From Neospora caninum Liverpool (taxonomy: Eukaryota; Apicomplexa; Conoidasida; Eucoccidiorida; Sarcocystidae), in contig NC_018389.1 in assembly GCF_000208865.1 (NCBI RefSeq), forward strand, positions 2,159,941 to 2,223,940: DNA of 64,000 nt, read 5' to 3'. The position numbers were made by a program, and so were the translations under genes. Below the pieces are notes generated by a model. The model was not told the origin of the DNA and made no database searches. It worked only from the letters and a program-made list of their open reading frames with translations. Positions 55,587 to 64,000 of the stretch are shown here, piece by piece. Numbering within the stretch: position 1 is the first letter of the stretch; each line of letters starts with the position of its first letter.

Positions 55587-58500
55587 TCAAGTTGCCGCGC
55601 CGATGGAACAATTTGGTGGCGGGCATGTCCGCTCTGCTCCCGTCGCTCGCAAGTCCGCGGAGGCGGAACAATCGGTGAAGCGCTTTGCGAGTACGGCGTC
55701 CGCCAGCTCGCTCATGTTGCGGCTCAATTGCTGAGAAAAAAGGAAAAAAGAAGAGACACATAGTCGGAAGAGAGTCGTGCCTGTTTCCCCTACCCAGTAA
55801 CTATGCATGAACACGAATGTCTACCAATGAGGTAACGAAAGTAACCTGAACAGACATCAAGAACGGAAAACGAAGCAAATGACAATTCACAACAAACCCA
55901 TGGAAATTCGAACGCTCCAGAAGAACATCAAGCGACGAATAGGGATGGAGAACGCGAAGAGAGAAACAAAGAAAAAGCTGTTACTTTTAAAGACGGTATT
56001 CGTACTACCTAGTATGAAATATTAGGTCGTGTGATTCTTACAGCTGTTAGGGCTGCTCCTTGAGCTACAAGCTCCTTCGAGTTGCTGCTCTCAAGGACGC
56101 CTGCTTCATCTCCAGTCAGAGCAAGCATGAACTGCAGACACGGAAGTAGAAAGAGAAGAGAAGGGCGATAATGGAATGAAGGTGGTGATGACGAACATAC
56201 GACCGCTTGGTGAACCCAGCACATGAGGATCAGCTTGTTTATCCCGAAAGGAAGAGATGGCAGAACAAACAGGACAAAGACCGAGCAAATGGTGAATACG
56301 AGGCAAAGACAGAGAGATGTCAGAGGGATAAAAGGAAGAAGAGAGAACACAACAGAGAGTACCGCATACAAGGGGATATGTGACAGAACTCCAAACAGCA
56401 TCACATACACAAAGCATGCATTTTCTACATTCCTAGGCGGGCGACCATGATACCTTCCTCCATTCGCATTCGCACGCATACATAAGAAACTCTATTCCCC
56501 TACGCATAGCCTCACAGACGGATGGATGGTGGCCAGCCTTCTGATGCATCCGAGGAAGGCAAAATCAGGACCGTACCTCATCGAAGTCAATGACGCCGTT
56601 TTGTTTCCGGTCGCATTGCCGCAGAATCTCCTCAACAGATAAGCTGTCATAACTGTCTCCGAGCACATACCGAAGGTTGTCTAAGCTGATGTGGCCGCTG
56701 TTGTCGACATCGAATCTAAAATGCCACAAAGAAAATCGCAAATTGGCACAAATTGGTGAACATAGATACACATCATTACCTGATGTGAGAGTGAGACAAA
56801 GGCAATGACCATATATACCATGAAATCCAGACAGGTAGACAGAGCCATATTGTCCATGGAACAGAGCAGTGGGACGGGAAAAACGCCGATTCAAACGTAC
56901 GGCAAGACGCTAACACTCATGTCGATGACCAGTCAGATACTGCCACTTTAGATATAGAGACAAATCGACTGTGTCCGAGATAAATAAAGCAGTTACAAGG
57001 ACAGAGACACAGGGAGAGACAACTGATATTGCGTGAATCCTTTTGTTGGCCGTCGAGGTGTCTGGATATATGTCACTTCCCAGAAGCAATTTGGAAAACG
57101 AGGCGAAGAGAGGATGAGAGGCTCACCGTTCAAATGCCTCTCGAATGAGCTGTTGGTTGAGAGCAATGCGCGTCTGAAGCGTCGCAGCTAAGAACTCGCT
57201 GTAGTTAATCTCCTCTGCCCCTGGAAAAACATAAGACGAAACAGATATCACAGGAATGCGACATTCGAAGGAATAGGAAACAGTTGCGAGATCGGAAGAG
57301 AGTCTGTGGAGACGAGGCTCCGCTGGGGGCACACGGGCAGACTGTGTGACCAGAGGAGGAAACGGTATTCGATAGAAGAGTGCCTTGATCTCTCGACAGC
57401 TAGCAGAACATGAAACAAAGACACGGAGACAGACAGAGAAACCAAAGGAAACCGCACGGGAGCAGGGAAGACGGTAACAATGAAAATGAGAAAGGGAGAA
57501 AAGAGAGAAACGAAAACGGAGAACAAAATGAGCGTCGCCCACAAACGAGGCAAGGGGTCACTGACGCGGCGAAACCAAACGGACACGGGAAGCGACCACC
57601 AACACAAATCGTTCCTGAGTTACCTGTCTGATCGATGCGCCGAAAAATGCGAAGGGCTTCATCTCGGGGAACGTCAAGAAAGGTCACCAGAACCGCTACC
57701 ATTCGATCCATCTGACAGGCAGAAGCCGGAAAACGAGAAATGATGCTCATGCACCTGTGTGAGTAGGGAGAAATTCAGAAGCATCCTGGAGACAAGCTCG
57801 CTCGGCAGAAAAGAGGAAAAATCCATAATTGCTTTTCAGCCTTCCTTTCAAAAGGGGAGACATGCCGTCCGCGATGCTCCACACATCCGTGCTTGTTTTA
57901 GAACCCTTAACCTTCGTGTGATGTGACAGAGTAACAAAAGACAGAGAGCGGCCTCAACGAGAGGCCAATGACTTGGGCGAAAAGCAGAAGGCGACAGAGA
58001 GGACGGCGTTGGACGACAGGAGAAAGAGAGAAATCAAACCTGAGTGAATGACAGCCGACTTCCCCCCCATGAGAAAAAAGTGGAGAAAACCTACTAATAG
58101 AGATGAAAAGGTAGAGTCAATCGTTTTTCTCTCTGAACTGTGAGTCGGCGAAAAAAAGAGAGCGCAGCCACTTGGCTGAACAATGAGACACTCTTCCTTT
58201 CAACGAGACGTAGACAGACGGAAAACCGCGATTTTGCCCGGCTTCGCACCTTAATACAGCCGCTGTTGTCGATGTCAATTTTCCGGAAGAGGCGCTCCAG
58301 ATCGTCGAGTTGTTCTGCCTCCATCGACATAGCGATGAGGGCTGACAGTGACAGAGATCAGGCAAAAAAGGAGAACGAGAATTGAACAAGGAGGAAAACA
58401 GAGACGATGGGAGCATGCCACCGGAAGGAACCAGCAGGCATCGCCACAGGGCAACCGGACGATGGCGAGGCAAACTACAAGCCAGTAGGACAACGACAGG

Positions 58501-61500
58501 TCCCGACCCGCCCCCGAAACCATCTGCCGCTACATCAATCGAAGCAATCCGTTGTTGTGCGGTGGAGGGGAAAGAAGTTGAAGAGCTTTGACCCGTTTTC
58601 GTAGTGACGACTGATCTCCAAGACTCAGCCCAGTTGGCAGTTCTCGTCGACACTCCAATGCGATTATACAAAGCAACTTCCATATCTATATATATACATA
58701 TTTTATTTTTACATTGTATATATATATATATATATATAGACATAGGATTTCGCTCACATGGATGATCTGTGTTACATTAATATATATACATATATATAAA
58801 CATGGGCCGGTCGGTCACTGTTGATGACAGAGGGCAGCCCCGGGAAGCGTTTTTTGAGGATGAGCTCACCGAGAGAAGCGCGTTTGATCGCCGAGCAAGC
58901 TGCAAAGCGTTGCATGCTCTTCAGGACGCTCACGCTGATTTCAGTGTCGGCAAGAGCCTCTTTCTCCGCAGCGACCAGCCACGGGTGCTTCAGCGCTTCC
59001 TCGGCCGAGGGGCGTTCGTCTGGATTTCGCCTAGAGAGAAAGAGGAAAAGAGGAAAAACGCCCTAGGAACAGCGACTCCGCACGGCAGGGCACCGCCGCT
59101 CACGGAACTGACCGAAAGGCCACTACGCGCGACGCCGCAAGCATAGAATCGGGGAAAGACCAGCAATTGCGGAGGATACCAACTGGCGAAGGCAGAGACA
59201 GACAGGCAGGAAGGTGAACGGGAAGACAGAACGCGAGCGTTGGTGGAAGACGGAGGCGCGGGTCTGCAAGCTGTCACTAGAGGTGTACCTCGCGGAAAAG
59301 CAGACTGACGGGCAGCTGACAGCTGGGTAGACACCGCCATGACACAGGTCGCGATGGATATGTACACAGACGAAAAACGAGCTAAACGCGAGTGTGCATA
59401 TACATATATATGTATATATATATATGTATGCATCTGTATAGGATGTGCCAAAACACTTGCCTGAGAAGCGAAGCAATGAAATGCTTGGCTTGTTCGGAGA
59501 TGCCACGCCACCTTGGCCCTTCCATGTTATACTTGCACCTGCGAATTTTGATGAGAATTTCTTGGTCTCCATGACCTGTGAACGGTGGGCTGCCGCTCAG
59601 AAGCATGTACACGATAACGCCTGAAGAAAAGCAAAAATTCCAGAAGACGCCGACACGCTCTGGAAGCCGCGCTCTACATCCCTATCCCTGATTCCGTGTA
59701 CACCAAATACAAAAGGACAAGACAAAAATACAACTGAATGCACAGCCGTGCATCTGACCCTGCATAGGCACGAATTGCTGAATCCTTCTCTTGATACATA
59801 TTTATATATATACACATGCATTTCTATTTACGTCGAGGGAGGGATTCTGTGCACCTTTCTCTGTCTCTGCAGATGACTGCGAGCTCACCTATACTCCACA
59901 GGTCGCATTTTTCGTTGTACTTCCCGTCCATCACTTCTGGAGCGACGTAGTAGACGGTGCCGTGCATGGCCGTCATCCTGACCCCGGGATGGAAGATGCG
60001 ACTGAAGCCAAAGTCGATTTGAGGAAAAACCCGGAGAAACGACGGGCTGCGACACACTTGGGGCAGCGACTAGACCGCGGTGCGGAGGCAGACCCAGGGC
60101 AACACATGGTTTGGGGGGGGGGGAGAGCCGCGCCCGAGGAAGTGAGAAAACGGAAGAAAGGCAGCGAACAAATTAAGGCCAGGCGTGAGGTCGGTGGGAC
60201 ACCCTGGGGCGACGGCGGAACAGCGGGAAAGGAAACGAACGCGTGGGAAAGACGCAGGGAAACACAATGTTGGAAGGTCTGTAACACCGAATCAAGCGGA
60301 TGTCAAAAGTGAACAGAGAAGCAGCGTCTCACCAGCTTCAAAGGCGCGTCATCGCTGTCGTCTCGAAAGACCCAGTTCTCCAGTCTGGGAGAAAGACGGA
60401 AACACAACAATAGGGAAGGGACTTCTAAACGTGATGAAGACTGCGAAAAGAACAACACGCTAACGACGAGGCCTCCACAGGATATGCAGAGACTTACCGC
60501 ATTTCCGGCGTTTGTCGCGCACATATCAGAGGTGCTTTGTAAGTATAGCCACAAAAGAGCGAAGGAGAGTGACACAAGAACACCAGCACGAGAGAAATGC
60601 GAAAAAAACTAGTGCTTGCTCGAAACTAGTGCTTGCTTGAGGCAGATCGGTGCTCCCAGCATTGCGCAAGCACACACCTGCCCTACCCTCCTCTGAGGCT
60701 CTGTTCCTTGCAATCCGTTTTGACTGACATATGCGTACCCATACAAAAATATTCTCAGGCCGGATCCATAAAAATCTATGCTCACCTGTATGCAGATACA
60801 TACACATACAGATTTGCATGGACTGAAGTACGCACTGACTTGCATACATCGCTACAAATGTGCACGCGCATTGTGCAACCAAATATATATATATATATAT
60901 ATATATAGACACTGTACGTTGACTTGTGCGCATGCCACTTACTTGAGGTCTCTATGGCAAATGTGTCTCTGGTGGCAGTAGTTGATGGCCGAGAGCATTT
61001 GACGCGTTACGCGCCCTGCGTCTTTTTCGCTGTATCTCTTCTTTCTTGCAAGACGATCATACAGTTCTTTGCCGGTGCACAATTCCATCACCAGATGAAT
61101 GCGTTTATGTCCTCGCTCCTCGGAGGCTAGCGACGCCCTCGACACGCAACTCTCTCGTCTCTCTTTCCTCTCTTCCTTTTCGTCCAGCTCTTCGTTCCTC
61201 GAGAGGCCTTCGTGCGCTGCAACCTGGGGCGTCTCTTCACAACGCTGGTCTGTGGGGCGAAGACCATGCGTTCGCACGAAAGAGAAGAAGGGAAAGCAGC
61301 GGACGCACCGAGGACAGAAAATCAGAAAACCAGAGACCCGAAGGCGTGGAACGACGTTCGGGGGTGCCAGCGGACTGTGTGCGAGACGAAGACGAAAGAC
61401 ACATGCCCAAATTGTGGAGAAAGCGTCACGCCATTCGGTGAGGAGTGAAAACGAGGAAGGAGGGCGCGCCTCGCGACTCGTCCGTAGGGGCCCCATACGG

Positions 61501-62684
61501 GAAGCATGAAAAGGACATGGAAAGGACGAGCAATTGAAGCAAAGAATCAACGGCCGCACACGCCGAACACGCAGGTGGAAACACAGAAGGTCTTCACCAA
61601 ACGAGGGTCACTTTTGGAAGACGGGGGAGGGGAAGACGAACGAACGCAGTCCACCGTGAGGAAGAAGAGATGAGGCGACCTCGAGCTCAGGAGCAACCAC
61701 GCGGCAGGAGCAGAGAACGAATCAAGGAGAAGGCGTCGGAACGGACATTCGAAGGGAGATGAATAAAGGGAACACGGAAAGGCCGACTGGCAAGCTTCGT
61801 TGTCTCTCTCTTTGCGTCGTTCAGGGTTTCTTTCCTTTATTTTTCCTTCTCGAGAGACTCAGTGTGTTTGCGTAGAGAAGAGGAATACCCGTTCCTCGTT
61901 CTTCCTTCGCCGCTGCGGAGCGACTCGCTGCTGCGCAGTTTCGTGTCGCTTACCGTTCTCGTTTTGTCCACGTGCATGCGCAGCACTCAGCGCCGCAGGC
62001 CGGGTCTCCCCTCCTGACCCTCGCTCTTCTCCATCTACGCCTCTCCCTTTCTCGCCTTGGCCCGATCGGAGCGGCTCTGAGTTCGCCTTGTCCTCACCGT
62101 CATCGACGAAGACTTCCAGCAACTTGCAAATATTTGGGTGGTCCACTTGGAGATAAATCGCGACTTCGTTGTACAGCATCAGCGTCCTTTTGGGGGCCAT
62201 CGAAGAGAGACACAGAGTCTTGACTGCAACTTGCCGTCCGCTCTGCCGGTGCTGGGCAGTCCTCACAGCTCCACTAATCCCTGAGGCGAATCGGATGGAA
62301 AGACGAGCATAGGAAGAAACACAGAAAGGAGGGAAGGAAAACCTGACCGGAGCAGAGACGTAGACGGGCGAAACGGAAAGCAAGCCAGTCGCCTAGGCGA
62401 CACGGCAGGGATTGCCAATGCACACAAGCATTCCTTTTCCGGCTCAAGAAAGAAATGAAGCAAAGTACAGATATATCAAGGAGTATCTGCCGTTCAGGCA
62501 CACAACGCTTCAACCAGGCAAGACACACAAGCAGACACACAGCAAGAAATCCACCACAGATGCCAACCGAAGAGGGCGCAGGTTAGGGAGAGCAGAGGCA
62601 CAGCCACGAAGTCGGCCAAGCCAGGGAAAAGTATCAACCCACAGTGCAGGTCTACGGTCAAAGTGCAAGCAAACACACATTTCG

Positions 62685-62730
<46 letters not shown>

Positions 62731-63314
62731 CTGCAGGTGTATAGGTATTTGCCTGTTGAGCATGCATTGGCTTTTAATGGAACCTTTTCCAGCCATGACG
62801 ATTACGATGTTCGTACAGGTACTGAAATCTTTCGTTGGATAGGTACCTAGCAGGCGTTTCTGGATTACCTGTTCCAAGGACGTGATTGCTAACGTCGTAG
62901 ACTTGCTCCAGTTTAAGTTTCGTTTTGATGCGACTGGTAAAGAGAGGCGTGTGCGTGAGTGAGTTGAAGAACGAAAGGGGGCCCGCCATCACGAACTCTG
63001 GCGGCACACTTAGGTCTGAACCCTGCAGAACACACGAGCCAGCCCAGGGATCGCCATGAAGAAACACGCACCGCGTACGTCGTCTTCAGTGCATGTACAT
63101 GTAAGTGTATGTGCATGTGCGTCAATGCACGAAAAAACAGGCTAGACACAGCCTTGTTGCGCTTCTACGTCTTTGCAGTGCATCATACACCAAATACGAG
63201 GGCGCACAGGTAGGATTTGTCGATGTGAGATGTCTATCCCTACTGAGATCGCGGAAGGATCGCAATTGGAGGGAACGTAGACGCACGCAGATGGTGATCA
63301 ATGCCGCTAACCAA

Positions 63315-63354
<40 letters not shown>

Positions 63355-64000
63355 TTGCACCGTGGGTATTCACACATACGCCCGTGGTGTATGTGGCCAC
63401 GGCAAGCAGAGATTCGACACGTTCATTTTTTGGTTTCCAAACACTCCCGGTATCTCTGGACTTGCTCGTTACTTTTCTTGTCTCGTCGCGCTGGCCCATC
63501 CTTTTCCCACCCCCTGGTCTCTAGGTGAGCGTGTACACATCCGCCGCGACACACGTTGTTTGTGCATGCCTGCCGGCAAGCCTGCGCGTGCGGACTGCTG
63601 CAGGCAGACAAAACGTGGAATTTTGTGGGTCTGTACGCCCCCCGCATTCGTGTGCTTACAGACGCGTCTTCTTCAGGTCCCTTTTGCGTGTGTCGGCCCG
63701 CATTCGGGGCGGGGGCGCTTCCCCGGGACTCCGTGGCACGGCGCGAGCTCCTGGCGCGAGCTCGAGGCGAGGCGGCTACAGGCGAGGCCTGAGGCCCCGG
63801 CCACCCACATTTGCAGCACGGCCGCTCTTGACTTTCCTTTCCGTTTGCGTGCGACGGCGACCGCGGCCCATCTCGTGGAGGGGACACGTCGGCGGTGGAG
63901 ACTGTGTTGAAGACTGGGGTCGTCGCGCCCCGAGTTTCGTGCGTCTTTGGATCCGAAGTGTCCCGGTGGGCAAGCGGCCGCCCCTGCTTGCCCTTTGCAT
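55587..64000 (-). CDS. Calcium-dependent protein kinase (CDPK), 14 exons in window, 5' end beyond window
   Basis: CDPKs combine a Ser/Thr kinase, an autoinhibitory junction and calmodulin-like EF-hands, and drive calcium-triggered processes in apicomplexans. Exons (minus): 64000-63660 (partial), 63022-62869, 62280-62098, 61126-60943, 60384-60333, 60018-59889, 59620-59461, 59030-58870, 58341-58250, 57711-57624, 57220-57127, 56715-56577, 56131-56042, 55730-55587. Phases agree; at least 669 residues. Kinase motifs: LGTGISGAV loop, VAVK lysine, HRDLKLEN, IDFGFS, VAPEV, then RNPDERPSAEEALKHPWL. The gatekeeper is Met (IHLVMEL). Four EF-hand loops follow, each with a non-consensus residue. The tail of about 80 residues uses a last exon with a strong acceptor; if it is skipped, TAG follows soon after exon 13. 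Oddities: a GC-AG intron after 59461, and no AG acceptor directly before the DFG exon. The N-terminal extension is proline/arginine-rich. Orthology to a numbered Toxoplasma CDPK is not assigned. Confidence 0.95.
58716..58739. repeat. AT microsatellite in CDPK intron
   Basis: Uninterrupted TA dinucleotides within the intron between the exons at 58870 and 58341, set in a longer AT-rich stretch (about 58680-58800). Confidence 0.9.
60883..60907. repeat. AT microsatellite in CDPK intron
   Basis: About 12 AT dinucleotides in the intron between the HRDLK exon (60943) and the next exon (60384). Confidence 0.9.
62685..62730. repeat. Compound (CT)n(AT)n microsatellite in CDPK intron
   Basis: About 11 CT units run directly into about 12 AT units, in the intron between the exons at 62869 and 62280. 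Confidence 0.9.
63317..63350. repeat. AT microsatellite in CDPK intron
   Basis: About 17 AT units in the intron between the N-terminal exon (63660) and the exon at 63022. This is the longest pure AT run in the window. Confidence 0.9.

Noticed and set aside
61127..61559. Upstream extension of the CDPK exon ending at 60943 (open to 61559)
   Set aside because: The open frame runs into low-similarity sequence. The kinase alignment and phase place the acceptor at CTAG before 61126, so the rest is treated as intron.
61859..62097. Continuation of the CDPK exon beyond FVDDG
   Set aside because: The frame stays open but is Glu/Gly/Arg low-complexity. A GTGAGG donor at 62097 gives the correct phase to the HLVMEL exon.

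Overview
This 64 kb window is nuclear DNA from an apicomplexan, most likely a tissue-cyst coccidian of the Toxoplasma/Hammondia/Neospora group. The evidence is intron-rich protein genes with short exons and GT-AG junctions, a plant/alveolate-type calcium-dependent protein kinase, long disordered insertions in conserved proteins, and wide gaps between genes. No bacterial, viral or organellar genes were recognised. Species cannot be fixed from the sequence alone.

Layout. The plus-strand half (1-23 kb) holds the 3' part of a VPS13 lipid-transfer gene (six exons, ending at 8948), an OTU-domain cysteine protease gene (13380-15314), ribosomal protein eS6 (18297-19082) and a possible two-exon gene of unknown function (22621-23183). 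The minus-strand half holds a complete 12-exon eIF3 subunit d gene (32943 down to 26570), a complete 8-exon enoyl-CoA hydratase gene (38498 down to 34878) and a 14-exon calcium-dependent protein kinase (from beyond 64000 down to 55587; its 5' end is outside the window). I built the exon models by hand from conserved protein blocks, splice sites and codon phase. Phases agree at every junction of eIF3d, the hydratase and the kinase.

The most unusual region is 10.4-16.7 kb. Two 888-bp direct repeats, about 99% identical and without length differences, flank the OTU gene. A 38-bp minisatellite whose units encode a UUCG-type hairpin lies just upstream of that gene. Short relics resembling the OTU coding sequence lie outside it, and the OTU protein has four diverged 30-residue repeats of its own. 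Other oddities are two GC-AG introns supported by codon phase, a kinase exon carrying the DFG motif with no AG acceptor at the expected place, four kinase EF-hands that each deviate from consensus, and an eS6 without the usual C-terminal phosphorylation cluster.

The genes do not form one pathway. Translation (eS6, eIF3d), membrane lipid transfer (VPS13), ubiquitin editing (OTU), acyl-CoA metabolism (hydratase) and calcium signalling (kinase) sit side by side as ordinary separately transcribed eukaryotic genes. The 17 kb between the hydratase and the kinase (38.5-55.6 kb) has no gene I can recognise.
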